The translations under genes were made by a program, and so were the position numbers. Positions 47,774-56,374 of a stretch of 64,000 nt of DNA are shown here, piece by piece. The DNA is from Aestuariirhabdus sp049985285 (lineage in GTDB: Bacteria; Pseudomonadota; Gammaproteobacteria; Pseudomonadales; Aestuariirhabdaceae): the NCBI RefSeq assembly GCF_049985285.1, contig NZ_JBNIEU010000001.1, positions 992,001-1,056,000 on the forward strand, in the 5' to 3' direction. The notes below the pieces were generated by a model. The model was not told where the DNA came from. It ran no database searches and saw only the letters and a program-made list of their open reading frames with translations. Numbering within the stretch: the stretch's first letter is position 1; each line of letters opens with the position of its first letter.

Positions 47774-50425
47774 GTGAAACTGTTTTCCAAAAAGTCGAAT
47801 GAACCCGAGGCGGTCAAGTCACAATCAGTGAGTAATGCCAGCCACGACAAGAAGAGCAGTAACCTAAAATACAGCCTGATCGCGGCGCTTGGGGCTACGT
47901 TGGGGCTGCTCTTGGGTGTGGCCGTTATCTACGTTTTATTGGTGGTGGGTGGCAACAACGCCTATCGCGATGATATCGCCCAGACCCAGCTCAACCAGGT
48001 GACCGCAGTGGTTAACCAGCAGTTGAGTCGGTTGGATGCCCAGCTTCGGGGGATCGCTGGAGACCCCGGCCTGATAGCGGCCGCCAAAGCCGCAGATGTT
48101 GCGGCGCTGGATCAGTTGGAGCTACGGTTTGCCAATGCGCTACCCAAGGCGTTGCAGGTGCGGGTGCTGCTAAAGGGTGACAACAGCCTCGATGAGACGG
48201 GAGCTGCGCCTATGAACTTCTCGGCGCGGGATATGGTCAGTAAGGCGAACCGCTCCCAGCAGGGCATATTCCCGGAAGTGCACCGGGTCGGCAAAAAGAA
48301 TCTGTTGTTGGCGGTGGCGCCTGTGCGTGAAGCTCCCAAGGGTGCGGTGCTGGGTGCGGTGCTGGTGTCCTGGGATGCAAGTCTCGTTAATGAGCTTCTA
48401 ACCGGGGTCGATTCCTCCCTTGGTGAGGTCGCGCTGGTACAGAACTTCGATGGAAGTAACCCTCGTGTGCTGGCCAAAGCCGGCTCGGGGGACGCGACGG
48501 CGACTCCGTACACACGAGCGACCGGCAGCGATTGGTGGAGTGTTGAATACCGCCCCTCTCCCCAGTTGCGCGAAGGTGGACCCAACTCGGTGATCCCCCT
48601 CGTATTGGGCCTGCTGGTAGCCCTGGCGCTTATTCTGGTAAGCAGTTTCATCTCCTATCGCATGTTCGAGCGGGAAACCCGTCGCGATGCGGCCCTGCTA
48701 GCGACGTTTATTCAGCAGCTGTTGGAGCGCAAGCCGGCCCAGAGTAATGCCTTCGCGTTGGAGATGTTTTACAACGTGGCGCTCTCTATCGGTGAGTTCG
48801 TCAAGCAGCACAGTGCACCGGCCCCCAAGCCCGAGAATGCCCCCAAACCCGCCGTGGAAGAGGTGTCATTGACCCCGGTTATGGAGGTGGATGGGGACGA
48901 TGGTATGGAGCAGGGGGATGAGTTTCCTGATACCGCCGACGAGGCGGCGCCTCTGTTTCAGGCTACCGATATTCTGGATATCGAGGATATTGACCAGGAC
49001 GAGGATCTGCTGCTGGGGGACGACTATGGGGTTGGCGAGGGTAATGCGGTGCCCGCGTCGATTTTCCGCGCCTACGATATTCGCGGAGTGGTGGGTGATA
49101 CCCTGCAGGGGGAAACCGTTCGCCTGATCGGCATGGCGCTGGGAAGCGAAGCGCTGGCACAGGGGGAATCCACACTGGTGGTTGGCTACGATGGCCGGCT
49201 CTCCAGTCCTGAGATCAGCGATACCCTGGCGCAGGGCATTCTGAGAACGGGCTGTAATGTTATCAACGTGGGTATGGTGCCGACACCGGTGGTGTACTAC
49301 GCGACCCACGAGCTGGATGCCAAGTCGGGAGTGATGGTAACCGGTAGCCATAATCCCCCGGATTACAACGGTTTCAAGGTGGTGATCGGCGGCAAAACCC
49401 TGGCCAATGAGCAGATTCAGGCGCTCTATCACCGCATCGTCGCTGGAGACTTTAGCCACGGTCAGGGCGATCTTAGCCAGATTGACCTGCGAGAAAACTA
49501 TATCGAGCGTATCCGTGATGATGTGGCGATCGCAAAACCGCTCAAGGTCGTCATCGATTGTGGTAACGGGGTGGCGGGTGATATCGCACCGCGTTTATTT
49601 GAAGAGTTGGGCTGCGATGTGGTGCCTCTGTTTTGCGAGGTCGATGGTAACTTTCCCAACCATCATCCCGACCCCGGTAAGCCCGAGAATTTAAAAGACC
49701 TGATCGCGCGGGTAAAAGCGGAGGGTGCGGACCTGGGTATCGCCTTTGACGGTGATGGCGATCGTGTAGGCGTGGTGACCGACCAGGGTAAGGTCATCTA
49801 TCCCGACCGCCTGCTGATGATGTTCGCCAAGGATGTGGTCTCACGCAACCCGGGGGCCGACATCATTTTTGACGTCAAATGCACTCGCCGCCTGACCTCA
49901 CTCATCAGTGGTTACGGAGGTCGTCCGGTGATGTGGAAAACGGGTCACTCATTAATCAAAGCCAAGATGCAGGAAACCGGTGCCCTGCTGGCGGGTGAAA
50001 TGAGTGGTCACATCTTCTTCAAAGAGCGTTGGTATGGCTTCGATGACGGCCTCTACAGCGCTGCGCGCCTGCTAGAGATTCTGGGGGTGGAGTCACGCTC
50101 GGCCGATGACCTTTTTGCCACCTTCCCGGAGGGCATCAGCACCCCTGAAATCAATATTGAGGTGACCGAAGAGGCGAAATTCGAACTGGTAGAGAAACTG
50201 GTTCAGATGGGCCGCGACGGCAAATTTGGCAAAGGCAGCGTGACCGATATCGACGGCTTGCGGGTTGATTATCCGGTGGGTTGGGGGTTGGTAAGGGCAT
50301 CCAACACCACACCGATGCTGGTGCTGCGCTTTGAAGCCGATACACAGGACGCCCTTGAGAAACTACAGGCCCTGTTTAAGCAGCAGCTGCTGGCGGCAGA
50401 CAGTGCCCTCCATATCCCTTTTTGA
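47774..50425 (+). CDS. algC: Phosphomannomutase/phosphoglucomutase with membrane-anchored N-terminal extension
   Basis: 883 residues. The C-terminal half (about 429-883) is an AlgC-type hexose phosphomutase: IFRAYDIRGVVG, the phosphoserine loop VTGSHNPPDYNG (about 522), the metal loop FDGDGDRVG (about 659), GEMSGHIFF and RASNTTPML. Before it stand membrane helix 1 (about 34-58), a predicted periplasmic region (60-273), membrane helix 2 (274-297) and an acidic linker. P. aeruginosa AlgC lacks this part, though some other pseudomonads and marine relatives have it. Start GTG after GGGGAAAGG; an ATG 21 nt earlier lacks a ribosome site. Makes sugar phosphates for surface polysaccharide. Confidence 0.88.
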   Translation: MKLFSKKSNEPEAVKSQSVSNASHDKKSSNLKYSLIAALGATLGLLLGVAVIYVLLVVGGNNAYRDDIAQTQLNQVTAVVNQQLSRLDAQLRGIAGDPGLIAAAKAADVAALDQLELRFANALPKALQVRVLLKGDNSLDETGAAPMNFSARDMVSKANRSQQGIFPEVHRVGKKNLLLAVAPVREAPKGAVLGAVLVSWDASLVNELLTGVDSSLGEVALVQNFDGSNPRVLAKAGSGDATATPYTRATGSDWWSVEYRPSPQLREGGPNSVIPLVLGLLVALALILVSSFISYRMFERETRRDAALLATFIQQLLERKPAQSNAFALEMFYNVALSIGEFVKQHSAPAPKPENAPKPAVEEVSLTPVMEVDGDDGMEQGDEFPDTADEAAPLFQATDILDIEDIDQDEDLLLGDDYGVGEGNAVPASIFRAYDIRGVVGDTLQGETVRLIGMALGSEALAQGESTLVVGYDGRLSSPEISDTLAQGILRTGCNVINVGMVPTPVVYYATHELDAKSGVMVTGSHNPPDYNGFKVVIGGKTLANEQIQALYHRIVAGDFSHGQGDLSQIDLRENYIERIRDDVAIAKPLKVVIDCGNGVAGDIAPRLFEELGCDVVPLFCEVDGNFPNHHPDPGKPENLKDLIARVKAEGADLGIAFDGDGDRVGVVTDQGKVIYPDRLLMMFAKDVVSRNPGADIIFDVKCTRRLTSLISGYGGRPVMWKTGHSLIKAKMQETGALLAGEMSGHIFFKERWYGFDDGLYSAARLLEILGVESRSADDLFATFPEGISTPEINIEVTEEAKFELVEKLVQMGRDGKFGKGSVTDIDGLRVDYPVGWGLVRASNTTPMLVLRFEADTQDALEKLQALFKQQLLAADSALHIPF

Positions 50426-50464
50426 CGGTATCCAGCCGTCTGCGTAGTGACAGGACAGAAGTGA

Positions 50465-51367
50465 ATGACCTTTGAGGTAGATAAAGCGGCGGATATCGCC
50501 CGGGTGTTGACCGAAGCGCTCCCCTATTTGCAGCGCTTTGCAGGCAAAACCGTAGTGATCAAATACGGCGGCAACGCCATGGAGAGTGAAGAGCTAAAAA
50601 ATGGCTTTGCACGGGATGTCGTGTTGATGAAGGCGGTGGGTATCAACCCCGTTGTGGTTCACGGCGGCGGCCCCCAGATCGGAGAGCTACTGGAAAAACT
50701 CGATATCGAGTCTCACTTCGTTGAGGGTATGCGCGTCACCGATAGCGCCACCATGGACGTGGTGCAGATGGTGCTTGGCGGGCTGGTTAACAAAGATATT
50801 GTTGGCCTGATCAATAGCAATGGTGGTCGCGCGATAGGCTTGACGGGCAAGGATGGAAACTTCATTACGGCCAAGAAATTGAAGATAACCCGAGACGCGC
50901 CAGAGGCAAAAGCTCGGGAGATCATCGATATTGGTCATGTCGGCGAAGTGGACGAAATAGACACCCGCGTGCTCGACATGCTGCTACAAGACCAGTTTAT
51001 TCCGGTTATTGCACCGATTGGTGTCGATAGCCAGGGCGCTTCCTATAATATCAACGCCGATCTGGTGGCTGGCAAAGTGGCCGAGGTTCTCGATGCAGAG
51101 AAGCTGGTATTACTGACCAATATTGCCGGCTTGCAGGACAAGGGGGGCGAGGTGCTAACGGGCCTCACCACCGAGGATGTGGATGGCCTGATCGCGGACG
51201 GCACTATTTACGGCGGCATGCTGCCCAAGATTCGATGCGCCCTCAGCGCAGTCAAAAACGGCGTAACCAGTGCCCATATCATCGACGGGCGGGTTCCCCA
51301 TGCCGTGTTGCTAGAAATATTTACCAGTGAGGGTGTGGGCACCCTGATAACCGATACCAATGCGTGA
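50465..51367 (+). CDS. argB: Acetylglutamate kinase
   Basis: Second step of arginine synthesis: phosphorylates N-acetylglutamate. 300 residues, with an N-terminal extra helix (ARVLTEALPYLQRFAGKTVV) typical of hexameric, arginine-inhibited forms. Family marks: IKYGGNAM, VVVHGGGPQIGELL, INSNGGRAIGLTGKDGN, NINADLVAGKVA and GGMLPKI. Between algC and slmA as in Pseudomonas. Confidence 0.96.
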   Translation: MTFEVDKAADIARVLTEALPYLQRFAGKTVVIKYGGNAMESEELKNGFARDVVLMKAVGINPVVVHGGGPQIGELLEKLDIESHFVEGMRVTDSATMDVVQMVLGGLVNKDIVGLINSNGGRAIGLTGKDGNFITAKKLKITRDAPEAKAREIIDIGHVGEVDEIDTRVLDMLLQDQFIPVIAPIGVDSQGASYNINADLVAGKVAEVLDAEKLVLLTNIAGLQDKGGEVLTGLTTEDVDGLIADGTIYGGMLPKIRCALSAVKNGVTSAHIIDGRVPHAVLLEIFTSEGVGTLITDTNA

Positions 51368-51385
51368 CAAAGGCTGACAACGACT

Positions 51386-51979
51386 ATGGATAATCGTAAG
51401 AGCTCCCGTAAGGAGCAGATACTGCAGGCCCTGGCCGCAATGCTGGAGTCCAGCCCGGGTGCCCGCATTACTACATCGGGTTTGGCCAAGGAGGTTGGGG
51501 TATCGGAGGCGGCGCTCTATCGCCACTTTCCCAGCAAGGCCAAGATGTTTGAAGGCCTGATCGAATTTATTGAGGAGACCATCTTCAGCCGCATCACCCT
51601 GATTGCGGCCGAAGAGGGCTCCGCGGTAGCGCGGTGCGAAAAAGTGTTGGCCCTGTTATTGGCCTTTACCGAGCGCAATCCCGGTATTACCCGGATTCTC
51701 ACCGGCGATGCCCTTGCCGGCGAAACCGATCGCCTGCGTGCCCGCGTGGTGCAGTTCTATGATCGCCTTGAATCCCAGCTCAAGCAGATCATTCGGGAGG
51801 CGGAGGTCAGCGAGCGGCTGCGCACCCGTCTACCAGTGGGTATGGCGTGCAACCTGATGTTAGCCTCGGCCGAGGGTCGTATCAGCCAGTTTGTGCGCAG
51901 TGAATTCAAACGTCGACCTACGGAAAACTGGCCCGAGCAGTGGGAGCAGTTGGCGCAGGCGGTCTTTGTCACACCCTAG
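51386..51979 (+). CDS. slmA: Nucleoid occlusion factor SlmA (TetR family)
   Basis: Binds DNA and blocks FtsZ over the nucleoid. 197 residues: HTH at about 30-55 (ARITTSGLAKEVGVSEAALY then RHFPSKAKMFEGLIEFIEET), then a helical dimer domain. E. coli SlmA has 198 residues and the same gene place between dut/argB-type genes and pyrE, so the identity is good. It follows argB by 18 bp. Confidence 0.92.
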   Translation: MDNRKSSRKEQILQALAAMLESSPGARITTSGLAKEVGVSEAALYRHFPSKAKMFEGLIEFIEETIFSRITLIAAEEGSAVARCEKVLALLLAFTERNPGITRILTGDALAGETDRLRARVVQFYDRLESQLKQIIREAEVSERLRTRLPVGMACNLMLASAEGRISQFVRSEFKRRPTENWPEQWEQLAQAVFVTP

Positions 51980-52016
51980 GCGGGAAGATCGACCGGTTTG
52001 TCTTTCTACCGCGCTG

Positions 52017-53012
52017 TCAGTTGCCGCGGTAGAAACGTAACTCCTCGCCGGATTCCATCAATACCACAAACTCGTTCTCCTCAATGGAGATAACGGTGGC
52101 CTTGCGCTGCTCTTCGCTGGTACTGGTATTGGTTGCGCCGTCGGGAGCGCTGATCTGTCGCATCTCGCTGGTAATCACCAGCACCCCTTTCTCGACCCCC
52201 CAGGAGCCAAGAATTAGCAGTTTGCCTCGATCCGCTTGATTGCTGACCCAGCTGAAGCTGCCCTTGGGGTTAATAATCCACTCGTAGCGATTCCCTGCTT
52301 TGTCGCGACTCTGCCAGATGCCACCCAGTTGCTCCGGGCGTAGCGCTTCGACGGCTTTGCGCTCAATCAACTGGCCCTTGTCATCGATAATTCCGAGCAG
52401 GCGCTTGAGTCGTTGGGTTTCCTGGTCAAAGCGCTCGCCGACAAACACCTGGTCCTGGCGGCGACGGTCAATCTCGAGCAACTGCAGCTCGATCTCATCG
52501 TCGATGGAGGCGATATCCCTTAGCACCCGCTCTGGAACCGCTTTGCCCGCGCGTTCGCGGTCGGCGGCCACTTTTTCCTTCTCCTCGCGCTGGGTTTTGA
52601 GGCGGCTGATATTACCGTTGGTGATTTTGATGCGATCTTCTATGTCGGCAATGGCGCGGCTGCGAGCGCGCTCGATGTCGGGTACTGTGCTGTAAAGCTT
52701 AAGTAGTGCCGCATCGCTGGATCGTTTCTGTGCTTCCTGGCCTTCGGCCGCCAGTTCGCGAATCTCCTCTTCACGTTTTTCTAGCAACTGCTGCTCGGTG
52801 AGCGCCGGTGGGATCTCCTCCAGAACGCGGCCTTTGCTGTTGATGATGGAGTAGCCCTTGGATGCGAACTCGGGAGGTATAGCGGGGGAGATAACGGTGC
52901 TGCCTTCGGCGTTTTTATAGCGGAAGTAGCGCACATCTGCTGCGTAGGCAGCGTTCAGGGTGCCAGCAATGGCGAGCGCGATCAGAAAAGGTTTCCATAC
53001 CGGGGCAGCCAT
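52017..53012 (-). CDS. Exported DUF4124-like coiled-coil protein
   Basis: 331 residues: a signal peptide ending NAAYAA, then a DUF4124-like strand region (YFRYKNAEGSTVIS, SKGYSIIN), a long charged coiled coil (about 75-205, REEEIRELAAEGQEAQKRSS and later RLKTQREEKEKVAADRERA), and a C-terminal beta domain (GGIWQSRDKAGNRYEWIINP). I do not know its function. Downstream of pyrE on the same strand, 11 bp away. Confidence 0.7.
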   Translation of the reverse strand: MAAPVWKPFLIALAIAGTLNAAYAADVRYFRYKNAEGSTVISPAIPPEFASKGYSIINSKGRVLEEIPPALTEQQLLEKREEEIRELAAEGQEAQKRSSDAALLKLYSTVPDIERARSRAIADIEDRIKITNGNISRLKTQREEKEKVAADRERAGKAVPERVLRDIASIDDEIELQLLEIDRRRQDQVFVGERFDQETQRLKRLLGIIDDKGQLIERKAVEALRPEQLGGIWQSRDKAGNRYEWIINPKGSFSWVSNQADRGKLLILGSWGVEKGVLVITSEMRQISAPDGATNTSTSEEQRKATVISIEENEFVVLMESGEELRFYRGN

Positions 53013-53023
53013 GGTGAGTCCTG

Positions 53024-53668
53024 TCAGTCGATGCCGTAGCGTTGGCGATAATTTTGAATCGCATCGGCGTGTTGGGCAAGTTCCGGCTCCTGCTGGATAA
53101 AGGCCAGCACCTGCTTGAGGTTGACGATACTGATCACCGGGATGTTGAAATCGCGTTCTACCTCCTGAATGGCGGAGAGTTCGCCTTTGCCCTTCTCTTG
53201 TCGGTCAAGCGCGATCAGTACCGCCGCCGGGGTTGCCTGGTGGGCCTGAATGATATCCATCACTTCACGCACGGCGGTGCCGGCGGTAATGACGTCGTCG
53301 ACGATGAGAATACGGCCTTGCAATTCGGCTCCCACGAGGGTTCCGCCTTCGCCGTGGGCCTTGGCCTCTTTGCGGTTGAACGCGTAAGGGAGGTCTTTAC
53401 CGTGCTGATCGGCCAGGGCTACAGCGGTTGTCGCCGCGAGCGGGATGCCTTTGTAGGCAGGGCCGAAAATTACGTCGTAATCTATCCCCGACTGCTCCAG
53501 TGCGCTGGCGTAATAGCGTCCCAAGCGCGCCAGGGCGCCGCCGCTGTTGAAGAGGCCGGCGTTAAAAAAATAGGGGCTGACACGACCGGACTTGAGGGTA
53601 AATTCGCCGAACCTGAGCACCCGTTGCTCGATCGCGAAGCGAATGAAATCGCGTTGGTAATCCTGCAT
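53024..53668 (-). CDS. pyrE: Orotate phosphoribosyltransferase
   Basis: Adds PRPP-derived ribose phosphate to orotate in pyrimidine synthesis. 214 residues, E. coli size. Marks: FTLKSGRVSPYFFNAGLFN, IFGPAYKGIPLAATTAVAL, FNRKEAKAHGEGGTLVG, and the PRPP loop ILIVDDVITAGTAVRE. Divergent from crc. Confidence 0.97.
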   Translation of the reverse strand: MQDYQRDFIRFAIEQRVLRFGEFTLKSGRVSPYFFNAGLFNSGGALARLGRYYASALEQSGIDYDVIFGPAYKGIPLAATTAVALADQHGKDLPYAFNRKEAKAHGEGGTLVGAELQGRILIVDDVITAGTAVREVMDIIQAHQATPAAVLIALDRQEKGKGELSAIQEVERDFNIPVISIVNLKQVLAFIQQEPELAQHADAIQNYRQRYGID

Positions 53669-53751
53669 TAAAAGCCTTTTAGCGATGCGATGAGTTACAA
53701 AAAACTAAATAGCTCAGGTATCATACACGCTACGTTGTTCAGGGGCTATGT

Positions 53752-54528
53752 ATGAGAGTTGTAAGTGCGAACCTAGACAGTATTAAAGCTGCCGCTGAGC
53801 GGGGCTTTTTCGACTGGGTCGCTGGCCAGGATATCGATGTACTCTGCTTGCAAAATGTACGGGCGTTCGAGTATGAACTCGATGGCGCCGAGTATTGCCC
53901 ACAGGGTTACGAACGTTACTTTTTCGAGGCCTGGGAGCCCGGCGTCGGGGGTGTAGCGATCTTTTCTCGTCATCAGCCCAAGGCGGTGATTCGCGGGCTG
54001 GGGTTCGAGCTGGCGGACCAGAACGGCTGCTATATCCAGGTCGATTTTGACAAGGTTAGCGTTGCCAGTTTGCTGGTGGCCGGCGTGGACGGCACGAGCG
54101 ACGGCCAGAACATCAAGTACAAGTTCCTCAATGAGTACATGACCTACCTGGGGAAACAGAATCGCAAGCGCCGCGAGTTTATCATCTGTGGTGGCTGGCA
54201 GATGGCCCACAACAAGCTCGATCTCTCCCATTGGCGCGAGTCCGCCGAACAGCCGGGTTTTACAGCGCCGGAGCGCGCCTGGCTGGACGAGGTGCTGGGC
54301 TCGATGGGGTTTGTTGATGCCTATCGCGAGGTTGATCGAGAAGGCGGTAAGTACAGTTGGTGGGCTAGCGAGGCCAACAGGAAAGCAGGAGACGGTGCGC
54401 GTATGGATTACCAGCTGGTGACTCCGGGAATGCGCCATACGGTACTCAGTGCGGGTATCTACACCGGGCAGGAGTTCGGCCTCCATGCCCCGGTGATCGT
54501 CGACTACGACTGGGAACTGTCGGTATAG
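53752..54528 (+). CDS. crc: Catabolite repression control protein Crc
   Basis: 258 residues of the exonuclease III fold, close to Pseudomonas Crc across its length: AERGFFDWVAGQDIDVLCLQ, YLGKQNRKRREFIICGGWQM, GFTAPERAWLDEVLGSMGF and HAPVIVDYDWEL. Crc works with Hfq to repress translation of catabolic mRNAs. The ExoIII active site is broken: the metal glutamate is replaced (LQNVRA) and the GDxN motif reads CGGWQM, so no nuclease is expected. pyrE-crc-rph order as in Pseudomonas. Confidence 0.9.
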   Translation: MRVVSANLDSIKAAAERGFFDWVAGQDIDVLCLQNVRAFEYELDGAEYCPQGYERYFFEAWEPGVGGVAIFSRHQPKAVIRGLGFELADQNGCYIQVDFDKVSVASLLVAGVDGTSDGQNIKYKFLNEYMTYLGKQNRKRREFIICGGWQMAHNKLDLSHWRESAEQPGFTAPERAWLDEVLGSMGFVDAYREVDREGGKYSWWASEANRKAGDGARMDYQLVTPGMRHTVLSAGIYTGQEFGLHAPVIVDYDWELSV

Positions 54529-54533
54529 CCTGA

Positions 54534-54562
54534 AGGCCCGAGTCCATGGCCTCGGGCTTTCA
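54534..54562 (+). terminator. Hairpin after crc, probable terminator
   Basis: GCCCGAG / CTCGGGC with an 8-nt loop, AAG before and TTT after. The T run is short. Confidence 0.6.
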
Positions 54563-54607
54563 GAAAGCGTCTACCCCAGGGTTGGCAAACGCGCCCTAGC
54601 CTTCCGC

Positions 54608-55324
54608 CTACTCTGCCAGTGCCTGGCGCTGCAGCTCGAACAGTTCGTTGATACCCTTCTCCGCCAGAGCAAGCATCTCGTTTAGTTGTTCGCGAGAGAA
54701 AGCCTCGCCTTCGGCGGTGCCTTGCACCTCTATCAAACCGCTGTGCTCCGTCATTACCACATTCAAATCGGTTTCGGCGTTAGAGTCTTCCGGGTAGTCG
54801 AGGTCGAGTACGGCCTTGCCCTCAAAGATTCCCACCGATACGGACGCGATCATCTGCTTGAGCGGGTCGGTCTTGATAGCCTTGCTCCGTTGCAGGCTGC
54901 GCAGGGCATCGACCAGCGCTACGCAGGCACCGGTGATGGATGCCGTGCGGGTGCCACCGTCGGCCTGGATAACATCGCAGTCGAGGGTGATGGTGTTCTC
55001 TCCGAGCAGATCAAGATCGATTGCCGCACGCAGGGAGCGGCCTATCAGGCGTTGAATCTCCAGGGTGCGTCCGCCCTGTTTACCGCGACTGGCTTCCCGC
55101 CCCATGCGGCTTCCCGTAGAGCGTGGCAGCATGCCGTACTCGGCGGTAATCCAGCCCTGCCCCTTGCCCTTGAGGAAGCGAGGCACAGAATTTTCGATCG
55201 ACGCGGTACAGATAACCTTGGTATCGCCAAACTCAACCAACACGGATCCCTCGGCGTGTTTGGTGTAGTTGCGGGTGATACGGACGGGGCGCATCTGGTC
55301 GGGCGTACGATTGCTGGGTCGCAT
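54608..55324 (-). CDS. rph: Ribonuclease PH
   Basis: Trims the 3' ends of tRNAs by phosphorolysis. 238 residues, the usual length, so it is not the truncated form known in E. coli K-12. Marks: MRPSNRTPDQMRPVRITRNY, GWITAEYGMLPRSTGSR, IDCDVIQADGGTRTA-like LDCDVIQADGGTRTASITGA and VVMTEHSGLIEVQGTAEG. The ATG is preceded by AAGGA; 102 nt of upstream open frame lack support. Divergent from yicC. Confidence 0.96.
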   Translation of the reverse strand: MRPSNRTPDQMRPVRITRNYTKHAEGSVLVEFGDTKVICTASIENSVPRFLKGKGQGWITAEYGMLPRSTGSRMGREASRGKQGGRTLEIQRLIGRSLRAAIDLDLLGENTITLDCDVIQADGGTRTASITGACVALVDALRSLQRSKAIKTDPLKQMIASVSVGIFEGKAVLDLDYPEDSNAETDLNVVMTEHSGLIEVQGTAEGEAFSREQLNEMLALAEKGINELFELQRQALAE

Positions 55325-55430
55325 AATGGTTGAATCCTTTTTTGGTGGGAAACTGAAAGGGGGGCAGTATAGCGCCTGAGCGTTGTTTTGGCTGTGGCTC
55401 GATGCATTTTCCCCGTTTCCCTCCATGGGG

Positions 55431-55462
55431 TAGAATGGCGGTCCCGCCGTTTACCATAGGCA
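55431..55462 (+). promoter_or_regulatory. Probable -10 region of yicC with shared TTTACCATAGGCA motif
   Basis: TAGAAT (55431-55436) is followed by the palindrome GGCGG-TC-CCGCC (55437-55448) at the expected start of transcription, then TTTACCATAGGCA (55450-55462). The -35 region is weak. Confidence 0.4.
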
Positions 55463-55507
55463 CTGCGCATCGATTTGTGCGTACATTCGACTATCAAGGG
55501 AACATAC

Positions 55508-56374
55508 ATGACCAGTAGCATGACCGCTTTTGCGCGCCAGGAGGCACAGTTTGAATGGGGTTCTCTCACCTGTGAGATCCGCTCTGTTAACCATCGTTAC
55601 CTGGAACCCAGCTTTCGTCTTCCAGAGGCACTGCGCGAGCTTGAATTTCCCTTGCGTGAAAAGCTGCGTAAAAGCCTGACCCGGGGCAAGGTCGAGTGTG
55701 GGCTGCGCTACCAGCTGGCCGCGGGTGCCGCCGGTGAACTGGTGGTCAATACCGATATTTGTGATCAGCTGCAAAAAGCCCTGAAACAGGTACAGCACAG
55801 CTTTTACGACTCTGCCCTCCCCGATCCGCTGGCGGTTTTGCAGTGGCCCGGTGTTTTGCAACAGCAAGAGTTCGATATGAAGCAGGTGCACAATGATGCT
55901 CTTGGCGTATTTGATCAGGCGCTTGAGCAGTTGATCGATGGGCGTGCGCGGGAGGGTGCCGAGCTGCGTGAATTTATAGAGCAGCGCTTGCAGGGCGTCA
56001 GCGACGAAGCGGACCAGGTACGAGCCCTGATGCCCGACATTCTACTGCGTCAACGTCAGCGCATGCAGCAGCGCATCGAAGAGGCCGGGGTGGAGCTGGA
56101 CCCGGGTCGGCTCGAGCAGGAGATGGTGCTGATTACCCAACGCTCCGATGTGGAAGAGGAGCTTGATCGATTGCAGGTGCACATCACCGAGGTCTCCCGG
56201 GTCCTGAAAAGTGGCGGCGCAATCGGCCGCCGCCTCGACTTCCTGATGCAGGAGCTCAACCGCGAAGCCAATACCCTGGGTTCCAAATCGATCAACGCCG
56301 GCACCACCCAGGTGGCCGTGAACCTGAAGGTTTTGATCGAGCAGATGCGCGAGCAGATCCAGAACATCGAGTAA
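55508..56374 (+). CDS. yicC: YicC family endoribonuclease
   Basis: 288 residues, one longer than E. coli YicC. N-terminus MTSSMTAFARQEAQFEWG, EIRSVNHRYLEPSFRLPE, and the C-terminal DUF1732 region RRLDFLMQELNREANTLGSK with NLKVLIEQMREQIQNIE. In E. coli YicC helps degrade the small RNA RyhB and has nuclease activity. ATG after AAGGGAAC; an upstream 33 nt of open frame are not used. It ends exactly where the menE stop starts on the other strand. Confidence 0.93.
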   Translation: MTSSMTAFARQEAQFEWGSLTCEIRSVNHRYLEPSFRLPEALRELEFPLREKLRKSLTRGKVECGLRYQLAAGAAGELVVNTDICDQLQKALKQVQHSFYDSALPDPLAVLQWPGVLQQQEFDMKQVHNDALGVFDQALEQLIDGRAREGAELREFIEQRLQGVSDEADQVRALMPDILLRQRQRMQQRIEEAGVELDPGRLEQEMVLITQRSDVEEELDRLQVHITEVSRVLKSGGAIGRRLDFLMQELNREANTLGSKSINAGTTQVAVNLKVLIEQMREQIQNIE

